Assembly (NCBI GenBank): GCA_965277415.1
Contig: CBDICS010000014.1
Location: forward strand, 73,539 to 137,538
Origin: JAHDHW01 sp965277415
Lineage (GTDB): Bacteria > Bacteroidota > Bacteroidia > Chitinophagales > Saprospiraceae
DNA length: 64,000 nucleotides
Reading direction: 5' to 3'
Within the stretch, counting starts at the first letter, position 1, and every line of letters begins with the position of its first letter. The notes beneath the pieces were generated by a model. The model was given only the letters and a program-made list of their open reading frames with translations, searched no databases and was not told the origin of the DNA. Position numbers and translations under genes: made by a program. Positions 52,855-61,228 of this stretch are shown here, piece after piece.

Positions 52855-53529
52855 CTAAATCGGCACCCCATTCTCATCAGTAGTCAATACCTCACTCATA
52901 TAATTAAAGAATGGCCGCATAGATTTAAATGCCTTAGACAATTCATTTACAAAACCGGGCGTACATACCTGTTTATCAGTAAAAGGATGACTTACTAAAA
53001 ATTGCTTATACCTCAAAAGATCTATTGCTTTGTGATCTCTAGAAAAACCCTTAGGTGATGTTTTGATTTGATCTCCTTTAAGTAGTCCGAATTTTTTTTT
53101 GAATGCTGCTGAATTAATGATTTTTCGGAGTTCTTTATCATCATTGGCGATTTCTTGCCGAATTCTTTTAAGATCAGCAGGGTTCGGGCCCCAAAAACCA
53201 CCAGCAACAAAATTATTACCCGGTTCAATATTAAAATAATATCCTCCGCGTTTCCATTTGGTTGCACGTTTCATACCGCAGCCCAGATTGTTTTTATAAG
53301 GTGTTTTGTTTTTTGAAAATCGAACATCACGATAAATTCGATAAGGTCGAATGCTCTCAATCTCATCATGGTGACTCATCTTATTTATCAGATTAGCACT
53401 AAAATCTTTCATTTCTTGATGTGCCGTTTGATAGCGAGGTTTATGTTCAGCAAACCATTCTCGATTATTGTTTTCTTTCAAATCTTTTAAAAAAGTAAGC
53501 GTTGCTTTTGAAAAGCAGGTAGTTGACAT
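52855..53529 (-). CDS. DUF2461 domain-containing protein
   Basis: 224 residues, the full length of the DUF2461 (TIGR02453) family. Landmarks are TLTFLKDLKENNNREWF at the start, RPYRIYRDVRFSKNKTPYKNN in the middle, GGYYFNIEPGNNFVAGGFW and the charged C-terminal half. The conserved Asn/Arg/Asp residues suggest nucleic-acid or nucleotide chemistry, but no function is established. Cytosolic. Confidence 0.85.
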   Translation of the reverse strand: MSTTCFSKATLTFLKDLKENNNREWFAEHKPRYQTAHQEMKDFSANLINKMSHHDEIESIRPYRIYRDVRFSKNKTPYKNNLGCGMKRATKWKRGGYYFNIEPGNNFVAGGFWGPNPADLKRIRQEIANDDKELRKIINSAAFKKKFGLLKGDQIKTSPKGFSRDHKAIDLLRYKQFLVSHPFTDKQVCTPGFVNELSKAFKSMRPFFNYMSEVLTTDENGVPI

Positions 53530-53603
53530 AATTCTTAGAATTTATTATTTTATCTTATATACACAGTTCTACTCAGTATAATATTGAAACTTATGTAAGA
53601 ACA

Positions 53604-53704
53604 CTCACAAGCGCAGCAATCACAAGTTCCAAAGGAACGATCACAAGCGAAGCGATCACAAAATGCGAAGCATTGACCACAAAACCTGAAAGGTTGATCA
53701 CCAC
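53604..53704 (-). repeat. GATCAC micro-hairpin array
   Basis: Five units in + order: CTCACAAGCGCAGCAATCACAA, GTTCCaaaGGAACGATCACAA, GCGAAGCGATCACAA, AATGCgaAGCATTGACCACAA and AACCTgaaAGGTTGATCACC. It touches the stop codon of the DUF4287 gene (53705). Confidence 0.85.
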
Positions 53705-54247
53705 TTACTCAGCCATCAAATAAGCTTCTTTAATCCATCCCATTAACTCTTTGTCTACCTCTTCAACTGTAGAAATTTTGACTCTATGTGTACACATGGT
53801 ACCGAAAGGTCCGGAGTTTTCTAAACGTTCAGTTAAAGGTTTTCCTTTTAATTTTAAGCCCAAGTCGATACGCGTTTTAGTAGCTGGCTTGATAAGGGTA
53901 AACTGCCTTTTTCGAATGATACTTACACTTCCTTTTTTAGGCGTTTTTGTAATATCATTTCCTAGTTTATCGATTTCGGCAATTAGCTTATCATAAATAG
54001 GCTTTAGCGTTTCTTTGCCTTTGTATTGATTGACCAAAAGATCATCGGACGTGTCAGGATTTTCTTTTGATAAATGAACAATGGTATTGGCGAATCCATG
54101 TGTTACACCGTGTTCTGTCTTTAAGAATTTAACAGCTTCTGAGTGTTTCGAAAAAGTCTGTTGTTTCAACACTTTGAACCATTCCTCTAAAGATTTGCCC
54201 GTTTTTTCAGGCATATTGTCAATCATTGTTTTTAAAGCTTTGTCCAT
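53705..54247 (-). CDS. DUF4287 + DUF5655 domain protein
   Basis: 180 residues from the ATG at 54247; a TTG 36 bases upstream is rejected. The N-terminal ~65 residues match DUF4287 (MPEKTGKSLEEWFKVLKQ and EHGVTHGFANTIVHLS). Residues ~75-180 match DUF5655 (LIAEIDKLGNDI, VSIIRKRQFTLIKPATKT and RIDLGLKLKG). Both are uncharacterised soluble domains often fused in this way. Upstream lie the TGTTTAAA motif and MITE-like copy B. Confidence 0.82.
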   Translation of the reverse strand: MDKALKTMIDNMPEKTGKSLEEWFKVLKQQTFSKHSEAVKFLKTEHGVTHGFANTIVHLSKENPDTSDDLLVNQYKGKETLKPIYDKLIAEIDKLGNDITKTPKKGSVSIIRKRQFTLIKPATKTRIDLGLKLKGKPLTERLENSGPFGTMCTHRVKISTVEEVDKELMGWIKEAYLMAE

Positions 54248-54253
54248 AATTTT

Positions 54254-54272
54254 TAATTTAAACATGCTCTTG
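54254..54272 (-). repeat. copy of the AAGAGCATGTTTAAATTA dispersed motif
   Basis: The minus-strand copy of the motif at 4818, 21028 and 58465. It starts 7 bases upstream of the DUF4287 ATG, within the expected leader. Confidence 0.6.
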
Positions 54273-54302
54273 TTATCATCCAATATTTCTAAGGTTTTAA
54301 AA

Positions 54303-54400
54303 GAAATCGTTTGGTGTAGGTTTACTAAACTAACCAGACTAAAATAGCTCAGTAAGTTTAGTAAATCATTTCTTTCTTAGTCAAACGAAATCATTTAACT
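54303..54400. repeat. MITE-like palindromic element, copy B
   Basis: The core 54319-54367 is nearly identical to 36196-36244, 18 kb away. The outer arms are AAATCGTTTGGT and AGTCAAACGAAATCATTTAA. It lies between the stop of the S33 hydrolase and the promoter region of the DUF4287 gene. Confidence 0.75.
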
Positions 54401-54451
54401 CCACTTCCAAGATATAAAATCCAATAAAAGATTCTATATTTCAGCAATATT

Positions 54452-55513
54452 TTATTTATACTTTTCGATAAAGATTTTAATTTCTTCTACAAGACCATCT
54501 GGTTCGTTTGCAGGAGAAGAATGCCCCGATAATTGGAACAATTTCAATTCTTTATCTTCTTCATCTGTAGAAATCCTTTCCATCACATATTCTGCTTGAG
54601 CGAATGAGGTTCGAACGTCGTAAATGCCATATAGAAAAATACTGGGCAATTGAATATTAACCAAATTTTGATCAATGAAAAGATCAAAATCGTACATCTG
54701 TGGGATTAATATACTAAGGGTTCTTTTATTGAGGCTAAGCAAAAAAGGATGGACATTGTGTTTGTAAGTAGAAGAAAAAGTTGATGCAACATTTAAGCTT
54801 AATAGATCATCTCTTAGAATAATGTCTTCTGCCGTTCTTATAAGTGAAAAAACAATATTTTCACTTTCATTATCATAAACGGAAATATTCTTATTGGCTT
54901 CAATCTGAACATTTGTAAGCAGATCATTCCAATCATCTACTGAATTATTCAAAGCGATTTGTTCAATAGCAATATTTTCCATTCTATTGAGGGCGTCTTT
55001 GATGTTTTGGTTTCTATGATTGAGCCCATTCATATTGATCCAGCCTTTGACCTTACTTTGACGATTGGTATCTAATAAATAAGCTTGACTTAAATAAGCG
55101 CCCCAACTATGCCCACTTAGAAAGATTTTTATCTCATTTCCAAATTTAAACTTTAATAATTCGATGACTTGGTCAAGGTCTTCAGTATGCTGTTCAATAG
55201 TTATTTTTGATTCATCCCATTCGCCTCTTGACATGCCCGAGTTGCGTTGATCCCAATACACCATTGCATAATCTTCTTCGAGTAAATCAGAGAAAGGAGA
55301 TAAGAAGCCATTGAAGGTTTGGGCTGATCCACCAGGGCCTCCGTGAATCAAGAGAATAAATATTTTCGAATTTGTATTCCCTTCTACTACTATTGGCATA
55401 TCTGCCCCATTGTGTTGTAACCATAATCCGAGTCTGGTATTTTCCTGGAATAAATCTTCTTCCTTACAAGCAATAAATGATAATATGAATAGTATTAAGA
55501 GGGTGTTTTTCAT
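54452..55513 (-). CDS. alpha/beta hydrolase lipoprotein, proline iminopeptidase-like (S33)
   Basis: 353 residues. The lipoprotein signal ends in LSFIAC (Cys16). HGGPGGSAQ is the oxyanion motif of S33 peptidases, and the nucleophile Ser lies in SGHSWGAYLSQ. YWDQRNSGMSRG is the conserved strand. The catalytic His is probably in QLSGHSSPANEP. The substrate may be an N-terminal proline or another small amide/ester. Its ATG overlaps the stop of the upstream gene by 4 bases. Confidence 0.82.
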   Translation of the reverse strand: MKNTLLILFILSFIACKEEDLFQENTRLGLWLQHNGADMPIVVEGNTNSKIFILLIHGGPGGSAQTFNGFLSPFSDLLEEDYAMVYWDQRNSGMSRGEWDESKITIEQHTEDLDQVIELLKFKFGNEIKIFLSGHSWGAYLSQAYLLDTNRQSKVKGWINMNGLNHRNQNIKDALNRMENIAIEQIALNNSVDDWNDLLTNVQIEANKNISVYDNESENIVFSLIRTAEDIILRDDLLSLNVASTFSSTYKHNVHPFLLSLNKRTLSILIPQMYDFDLFIDQNLVNIQLPSIFLYGIYDVRTSFAQAEYVMERISTDEEDKELKLFQLSGHSSPANEPDGLVEEIKIFIEKYK

Positions 55514-56121
55514 CGTTTCAAGTTAATTCTAAAACCAAGTCTAACACTTGGATGTTGAATAATTAGTTTATCTTCTGAAAATTCAAAAAAGTATTCTACA
55601 CCGGCTATCCATTCTATATCTTTAATTGGTAAACTTCCGCCGACGAGAAAACCGGTTGAAACCATTAGGGCATTCCCACCACCTGTATTTCTCTCCTCAA
55701 AACTCCCATTTGTAGTTGATTCGTAAATCGTCCCTATGTAAGCATAACGCAAATAGCCCAGGCCAAAATTTGATTCAAAATAAAAAACCTTTTTTTTAAG
55801 AGGCTTTATAGTCCTGAATTGTAATGTTAAATCCGATCCAATGAAAAAGTTATTGGTGTATTTATATATATTATAATAGCCGATTTTTGGTCGAAGGATC
55901 AATTGTTGTTGAATAGATTGATTTTTTCTTTCCTGAAATTTTTTATTCGTCCAAAAAGGAAAGCCTATATCAAGTCTTATTCCCGGATGAAAGACTAATT
56001 CTCCAAAGTACTCGACACCAATGTTTTTAGAGGAAATATTCAAGCTGTCCTGTCCATATAAATTAATAGAAAAAAAGAGGAGAAAGACAACTTTAATTAA
56101 TTGGTTTATTCTCTTAAACAT
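55510..56121 (-). CDS. predicted outer-membrane protein, function unknown
   Basis: 203 residues from the ATG at 56121, which gives a clean signal peptide (MFKRINQLIKVVFLLFFSINLYGQ); the start 21 bases upstream is less natural. The mature chain alternates short strands with aromatic residues (FFIGSDLTLQFRT, FGLGYLRYAYIG) and ends RLGFRINLKR, resembling a small barrel. No family is recognised. Translationally coupled to the S33 hydrolase lipoprotein. Confidence 0.55.
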   Translation of the reverse strand: MFKRINQLIKVVFLLFFSINLYGQDSLNISSKNIGVEYFGELVFHPGIRLDIGFPFWTNKKFQERKNQSIQQQLILRPKIGYYNIYKYTNNFFIGSDLTLQFRTIKPLKKKVFYFESNFGLGYLRYAYIGTIYESTTNGSFEERNTGGGNALMVSTGFLVGGSLPIKDIEWIAGVEYFFEFSEDKLIIQHPSVRLGFRINLKR

Positions 56122-56196
56122 GAACTTAATGATTTGGATCAAGGTACAGAAAACTTTTCTTTGGTGGAAGGATTTAAGCGCTTAATATTAGTAGCT

Positions 56197-57366
56197 CTAG
56201 CCTTTAACCGGTTTCAATAATGCAATCAAGCCAAAGATAGGTCCAATTGCTAATAGAATAAAAATGTTCTGTTCATTTACAATAGTGGAAAGCGTATTCA
56301 ATAATTGAATAGAAACAATCGTAATTGAAAAACCAATACAATTGACAATGGTCAAAGCGGTTCCCTTTATTTCAGGTTCAGCATTATTGGCTACTAATGT
56401 AGAAAATAGGGGCGAATCGGCAATTACAGTCATTCCCCAAAAAACTAGGAAAACTAGAAAAAGAGCAGGCGAACTAAAATTAAAAGCTAAAGGAGAAAAC
56501 AAACAACAGGCACATGATAAACATAGGGCAAAAAACGCCGTTTTCTTTAATCCAATATTTTGAGAGATATAACCGGCAGCAATACATGCCAAGCCACCAG
56601 CGCCAATAATGATAAAAGAACAGAGTGGGATATTGAAATTAGCGCTTTGATTTGAGCTTAGATAATTATCCAAGATAAAAGGTACAAATGCCCAAAATGC
56701 ATAAAGTTCCCACATATGTCCAAAGTACCCAAATGCAGCAGCACGAAATGGTTGATGTTTAAAAACCTTTAGAAAAGCAGTGAATTGAGGTTTTTGACTC
56801 ATCTTTCGGAACGGGCCATCAGGAACAAAGAATAAAATTGATAAACCACCTATAACCGCCAAAGCAGAAGTAAATATTAATACTATACGCCAAGGTACTT
56901 CTGAACCCAATCCTTTTAGTAAATGCGGAAAGGCAGTGCCCAATACTAAAGCGCCCACTAAAAAGCCTAAAGATTTACCTAAGCCTTTGTTATAATAATC
57001 TGAGGCGATCTTCATTCCAACAGGGTAAATACCAGCGAGAAAGAAACCTGTTAGGAATCTAAAGATCAATAGACTTGTCAAATTATTGCCATCCCAAATT
57101 ATCCCAAAATTAAATAGTGCCCCGAATATTGCACTCATAAAAAACACCTTTGAAGGGGAAAAGCGATCTGCTATAGAGAGGAAGGCAAAAACGAGTGTAC
57201 CACTAATAAAACCGAATTGTACAGCTGAAGTTAGGTGGGCTAGGGCACTTTCAACTAATTGAAAACTTTGAACAAGGTCATTCATTACACCATTACCTGC
57301 AAACCATAAAGAAGTACAAGCAAATTGAGCAAAGACAATAAGAGGTAGAGTACTTTTCTTTACCAT
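56197..57366 (-). CDS. MFS transporter
   Basis: 389 residues with about 12 membrane segments in two halves. The loop between segments 2 and 3 reads LSIADRFSPSKVF, and LIFRFLTGFFLAGIYPVGMKIA is a typical fourth helix. PDGPFRKMSQKP is the central cytoplasmic loop. The substrate is unknown. It lies 2 bases after the amine oxidase gene, so both are one transcript, and the transporter may move the oxidase's substrate or product. Confidence 0.85.
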   Translation of the reverse strand: MVKKSTLPLIVFAQFACTSLWFAGNGVMNDLVQSFQLVESALAHLTSAVQFGFISGTLVFAFLSIADRFSPSKVFFMSAIFGALFNFGIIWDGNNLTSLLIFRFLTGFFLAGIYPVGMKIASDYYNKGLGKSLGFLVGALVLGTAFPHLLKGLGSEVPWRIVLIFTSALAVIGGLSILFFVPDGPFRKMSQKPQFTAFLKVFKHQPFRAAAFGYFGHMWELYAFWAFVPFILDNYLSSNQSANFNIPLCSFIIIGAGGLACIAAGYISQNIGLKKTAFFALCLSCACCLFSPLAFNFSSPALFLVFLVFWGMTVIADSPLFSTLVANNAEPEIKGTALTIVNCIGFSITIVSIQLLNTLSTIVNEQNIFILLAIGPIFGLIALLKPVKG

Positions 57367-57368
57367 AT

Positions 57369-58430
57369 CTAAAAGGTTTCTGAGCTTCTTCCAATCCCTA
57401 ACAATTTTTTAGCAGCATTAATACCACTTAAAACGGCGCCATCCATATAGCCACCATGTACAGAGGCTGTCTCTGCACAGGAGAAAAACAATTTATCATT
57501 CATATAAAAATCTTGAAACAGAGGATTCCCATATTTTGGACTGATATAAACAGACTTTAGTTTTTCATTAGAAGTAAAAGGGTCTACAGACCAATCTTTT
57601 TCATAATATTGGATATAGTTTCGAGCTTCTGGGCCAAGGTGTTTTTCGATATAATTGATAATACGTTCTTGTCTGTCTTCTAAGGTGTCATCCCGTAAAC
57701 CTTCATTGATAAAGCCCATGAGACTATATCTGGTTTCTGTTGCATCAGAATGATCATATAGCTCAATTGTTGGACCGACATGACCGATGATCGTTCCTGA
57801 TAAATTTTTGTCTCTCCAAAAAGGTTTTTCATAAGTTATCCCAACCTTGATCGCATTACTCATCCAGGTATGTGTATTAGACATTGCATCAATTAAAGGG
57901 GGAGGGAGACTTGGCTCATATTGAATTTGAACCGCGACTTTAGGAGGAATTGCAAGGATTACCTTTTCTGCAATGAACTGTCCATTATTCGTTTGTACAA
58001 TGACTTGATTGCCTGATGCTGTAAGGCTTTTAACAGATACATTGACTTGGATCTTGTCTTCAAGAGGTTTTGCTAGAGCTTTTATCAATGCAATAGATCC
58101 TCCCGCGATTCTATAAGCTGCGGTATCATTTCCTCCATTATCAAAATATTGGGTGGGCGCCATTGAACTATAAACAAAGACACCTTTTCCAATAGAATAT
58201 TGTCTAAATTTCGGAATATTTAAGTCTGTAATTAGTTTCAATAAATGTTGGTGGTGATTTTGAAACCAAGTAGCTCCAAGATCAATACCATTATCAGTGT
58301 AAATCCTTCCACCGATTCTATCTCTTCCTTCGAGGATGATAAAATCTTTTTCTCCTTTTTTTAGTAATTCATAAGCTGTAATTAATCCTGCTAGTCCAGC
58401 TCCGACAATAATGTATTTGGTTGCGCTCAT
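57369..58430 (-). CDS. FAD-dependent amine oxidase
   Basis: 353 residues, shorter than the usual ~450 of monoamine oxidases. The dinucleotide-binding motif VGAGLAGLITAYELL (~8-22), EGRDRIGGRIYT, the LGATWFQNHH segment and C-terminal FFSCAETASVHGGYMDGA with the FAD-binding G-x-M-D-G-A are all present. It oxidises amines or polyamines with O2. First gene of the oxidase-MFS pair. Confidence 0.88.
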   Translation of the reverse strand: MSATKYIIVGAGLAGLITAYELLKKGEKDFIILEGRDRIGGRIYTDNGIDLGATWFQNHHQHLLKLITDLNIPKFRQYSIGKGVFVYSSMAPTQYFDNGGNDTAAYRIAGGSIALIKALAKPLEDKIQVNVSVKSLTASGNQVIVQTNNGQFIAEKVILAIPPKVAVQIQYEPSLPPPLIDAMSNTHTWMSNAIKVGITYEKPFWRDKNLSGTIIGHVGPTIELYDHSDATETRYSLMGFINEGLRDDTLEDRQERIINYIEKHLGPEARNYIQYYEKDWSVDPFTSNEKLKSVYISPKYGNPLFQDFYMNDKLFFSCAETASVHGGYMDGAVLSGINAAKKLLGIGRSSETF

Positions 58431-58464
58431 TTGGTTTTTATTCTTATCAAGGATTTCAATTATA

Positions 58465-58503
58465 CTTAGAGCATGTTTAAATTAATTTTTGAACAAGTTC
58501 TAT
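58465..58503. repeat. compact foldback of the CTTAGAGcaTGTTTAAA family
   Basis: AGAGCATGTTTAAATTAAT is followed at once by ATTTTTGAACAAGTTCT, which is nearly its complement, giving a hairpin over 58468-58503. It lies 35 bases upstream of the amine oxidase start. Confidence 0.6.
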
Positions 58504-58588
58504 GCAAAGAAATTAAGGTATGAAATAATATGCGATTAAAATGTCTTAGAAACGAAAAATTAATGCCTAGTATAAATCTCAATAAATT

Positions 58589-58596
58589 TATATTTG
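58589..58596 (+). promoter_or_regulatory. -7 element (TATATTTG) upstream of the Ig-like lipoprotein
   Basis: Exact match to TAnnTTTG, 104 bases before the ATG at 58701. No clear -33 element. Confidence 0.45.
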
Positions 58597-58700
58597 AAAG
58601 AGACGAATCGAAGATTAAAATCGTTATGGTATCGTAAAAAATAACTAGAAGGAGAAACCCTCCATAATTTAATTTTTAAACCATAAAATTTAGTTTTGTA

Positions 58701-59084
58701 ATGAACAAATTATTGTTGTTAACGTGTGTACTTACGATTGGCCTATTTATTAATTCTTGTGAAGATGATGGAGACATTGGAGATATCTTAGCCCCACAAG
58801 TAACTATTTTGACACCAGCGGATGGAGCTGTATTTAATGCTGGTGATACGATGCAAGTGACTGGTGCTGTTGCTGATGATACTGAACTTCAGTTCATTAT
58901 TATAGAAACAGATTTAGGATTCAGAGATTCACTTTCTACCTTTGATAGCCCAACGGCTCATGCTCTTGAATATAATCTTATCTTGGATCCAGCTACACAA
59001 GCAGGTGACTACCCGCTTACTATATCTGCTAATGATGCTTCAGATAATGAAGGTTCAGCTACTATAACAGTAACTATTCAATAA
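58701..59084 (+). CDS. small Ig-like lipoprotein
   Basis: 127 residues. The signal ends at LFINSC (Cys20), followed by an acidic stretch EDDGDIGD. The rest is a single Ig-like beta sandwich (VTILTPADGAVFNAGD at its start, GSATITVTIQ at its end), similar in style to DUF4625/Big domains. It is exposed on the cell surface by inference. Followed by a strong hairpin. Confidence 0.65.
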   Translation: MNKLLLLTCVLTIGLFINSCEDDGDIGDILAPQVTILTPADGAVFNAGDTMQVTGAVADDTELQFIIIETDLGFRDSLSTFDSPTAHALEYNLILDPATQAGDYPLTISANDASDNEGSATITVTIQ

Positions 59085-59099
59085 GATTTGTAGCTATTG

Positions 59100-59129
59100 G
59101 TTGTTGGTTATTCGTAAATAACCAACAAC
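59100..59129. terminator. bidirectional terminator hairpin
   Basis: GTTGTTGGTTATT (59100-59112) and AATAACCAACAAC (59117-59129) form a perfect 13-bp stem with the 4-nt loop CGTA between two convergent lipoprotein genes. Confidence 0.75.
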
Positions 59130-59137
59130 TAACTTGT

Positions 59138-59641
59138 TTATTTATGATAATCTGGATTATGAGCAAGTGCTCCTCCACATGTACTGCAAGTTCCCGCAGA
59201 TCCAGCTCCACCAGAACATCCAGCTCCACAGGTATAATGCCAAACTCCAGCTGCATTTTGAGCAGGCTCAGGTGTTGTTGCACTTGGAGGCTTCAGAGTC
59301 GGATTATTTGGAGCGATAGGAGCTGTAGTAGAAGGGGTAGAAGTAGCATTGTTTTGAGCATGATAAGCCTGATTATGGGCTAGAGCACCACCACATTGGC
59401 TACAAGTTCCCGCAGATGCAGCTCCACCAGAACATCCAGCAGTACAGGTATAATGCCAAACTCCAGCTGCATTTTGAGCAGGTTCAGGACTAGGTGTAGT
59501 CGCTGTAGTACTTGAAGGCGTTTGTGGAACAGTTAGAGATTCTCTAGCATCGTCTTTGCGATCAGCTTCTCCACTATTACAAGAAGAAAAGGAAACAAAA
59601 CAACATAATAAAACCACCATTAAGAGGTTAAAATATTTCAT
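59138..59641 (-). CDS. lipoprotein with duplicated cysteine module
   Basis: 167 residues. The signal ends near SFSSC (Cys21). Two near-identical ~43-residue modules follow, beginning EPAQNAAGVWHYTC and continuing AGCSGGA.SAGTCS.CGGALAHN..YH. The linkers are rich in Ser, Thr and Pro. Each module has four cysteines in a C-x3-C-x9-C-x2-C pattern plus flanking His, a likely zinc-ribbon or metal site. They resemble heavy-metal-binding domains of the YxCPMHP type with altered spacing, but I do not recognise a named family. Confidence 0.7.
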   Translation of the reverse strand: MKYFNLLMVVLLCCFVSFSSCNSGEADRKDDARESLTVPQTPSSTTATTPSPEPAQNAAGVWHYTCTAGCSGGAASAGTCSQCGGALAHNQAYHAQNNATSTPSTTAPIAPNNPTLKPPSATTPEPAQNAAGVWHYTCGAGCSGGAGSAGTCSTCGGALAHNPDYHK

Positions 59642-59777
59642 GGATTTGAATTTTAAATTTATAATGTTTTAAAAATATAAAAAAATAATGAATATCTTTC
59701 TATCTGAGTTTGTATTTTGGAAAGAAAGGTAATTAGGTATTCAGTGTATCAAAGAATGTGAAATTTTCCACTGCGAT

Positions 59778-61058
59778 TTATCTTTTAAGCAGCACATAAA
59801 ATGGAATTCCTGTCATCAAAAGGATAAAGCCCCAAAATACAGTCTCCTGCCCACAACCAATAATAATCCAAATAGAAAAACAAAAGGCTAAGAATGCAAG
59901 GAGGAGTTTTCCATTTTTGTTCTTTTCTTTTTTTGACAATGTTAAAATAGCAAAGCTTGCGGTCGAAAATATATACGGGGTAATCACCGAAAGGGTTGAT
60001 AAAGTCATCATAAAAGTAAATGCTTCTACTAGACTTTTAGAATAATTAAGCATCATTAGTATGGAGACCAATATACTGGAAAGAAGAATTCCAATAGCCG
60101 GCGCTCCCTTCCTATTAACTTTGCCAAATATTTTTGGAAATAGTTTGTCTTGTGCGGCTGCCATTGGAATCTGCCCTTGAATCAAAATCCACCCATTTAA
60201 GGCACCAATAGTAGAAATGACGGCTCCTCCAGCAACGAGATATCTTGCTGGTTCGCCCCAGAATAAAGCAGCGGCATCTGCAAATGGGGCACTGGATTTT
60301 GCTAAAGTTTCTGGCGGTATAATACCCATGATTGCGGCTGAGCTGAGTATATAAACAGCAACCGTAATTAGCGTTCCAACTATCGTAGCTTTTCTAATGG
60401 TAGAGGCAGGGTTTTCAATACTAGTACTTGGTATGGTTGCACTTTCCATGCCTAGAAATGCAAAAAGGGTCAGCATTGTCGTGGTTGTAATGGCTGATAA
60501 ATCGGATTCCTTACTTAGGTTAAACGGAATAAAATGATCAGTATTTAAATAAAATATACCAAAAAGACCGACTAGGATGATTGGTGTGATTTTAAGTATC
60601 GTGGTGGTCAACTGAATCAATCCGACCGTTTTAATTTCTTTAGTATTGATCCAAGAAAATAACCAAATAAATGATAAGCCAGTAAGGATTGCAGCTAATG
60701 GACTTTCATTTAGTATTGGAAAAAAAACAGCTAGATAACCAACCAAGCCAACAGCAATAGCAGCATTAGTACTCCAGATAGAAATCCAATAACCCCAAGC
60801 GACCCAATAGGCGGGAAATTCTCCTAAAGTCTCCTTTGTATAAGCATATGGGCCTCCGTTTGAATTTGGTAATAGCCGACTCAGATGTCCAAAGATAATG
60901 GCTAAGAGAATAGCACCTAATGAAGAAAATAACCAACCAATTAGGCTTATTCCACCGTAAACCGCTAATGAAGCAGGCAGCAACCAGATACCAGAACCGA
61001 TCATATTTCCCGTTACCAAAGCAGTACTGGGCCAAAAACCTATTTTTTTCTTGGACAT
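59778..61058 (-). CDS. APC superfamily amino acid permease
   Basis: 426 residues with about 12 membrane segments. The first helix has the unwound GSGIWLLPASLA motif, and GGPYAYTKETLGEFPAYWV is the conserved helix 3 region. ILIQGQIPMAAAQDKLFPK resembles the AdiC/CadB/PotE antiporter group. The substrate could be arginine/agmatine, a polyamine or another amino acid. Lone gene. Confidence 0.85.
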   Translation of the reverse strand: MSKKKIGFWPSTALVTGNMIGSGIWLLPASLAVYGGISLIGWLFSSLGAILLAIIFGHLSRLLPNSNGGPYAYTKETLGEFPAYWVAWGYWISIWSTNAAIAVGLVGYLAVFFPILNESPLAAILTGLSFIWLFSWINTKEIKTVGLIQLTTTILKITPIILVGLFGIFYLNTDHFIPFNLSKESDLSAITTTTMLTLFAFLGMESATIPSTSIENPASTIRKATIVGTLITVAVYILSSAAIMGIIPPETLAKSSAPFADAAALFWGEPARYLVAGGAVISTIGALNGWILIQGQIPMAAAQDKLFPKIFGKVNRKGAPAIGILLSSILVSILMMLNYSKSLVEAFTFMMTLSTLSVITPYIFSTASFAILTLSKKEKNKNGKLLLAFLAFCFSIWIIIGCGQETVFWGFILLMTGIPFYVLLKR

Positions 61059-61228
61059 TGTGTTGCTAAAACTCGGTATTATTTTGAATAAAGCCTAATG
61101 TGGCACTTATAATTTTACAATTATGTCTTCGTATTCATGAGCTCTTTTTTTGTAGTACTCAATTTGTTGATCCATTTTGTGTACAAATATTCAATGATTG
61201 AAAATTAGATTCAATTTGGCAAAAAACG

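Noticed and set aside
52719..53704. GATCAC arrays as a CRISPR locus
   Set aside because: Units are only ~21 bp, differ in sequence from unit to unit, have no unique spacers, and there are no cas genes.
36907..54247. A defence island made of TraB/GumN, SbcCD, the PIF1-like helicase and DUF genes
   Set aside because: The genes are scattered among unrelated housekeeping genes, in different orientations, without toxin, nuclease-sensor or mobile-element hallmarks.
59144..59383. 79-residue Ser/Arg-rich frame opposite the cysteine lipoprotein
   Set aside because: Low-complexity shadow of the duplicated module on the other strand.
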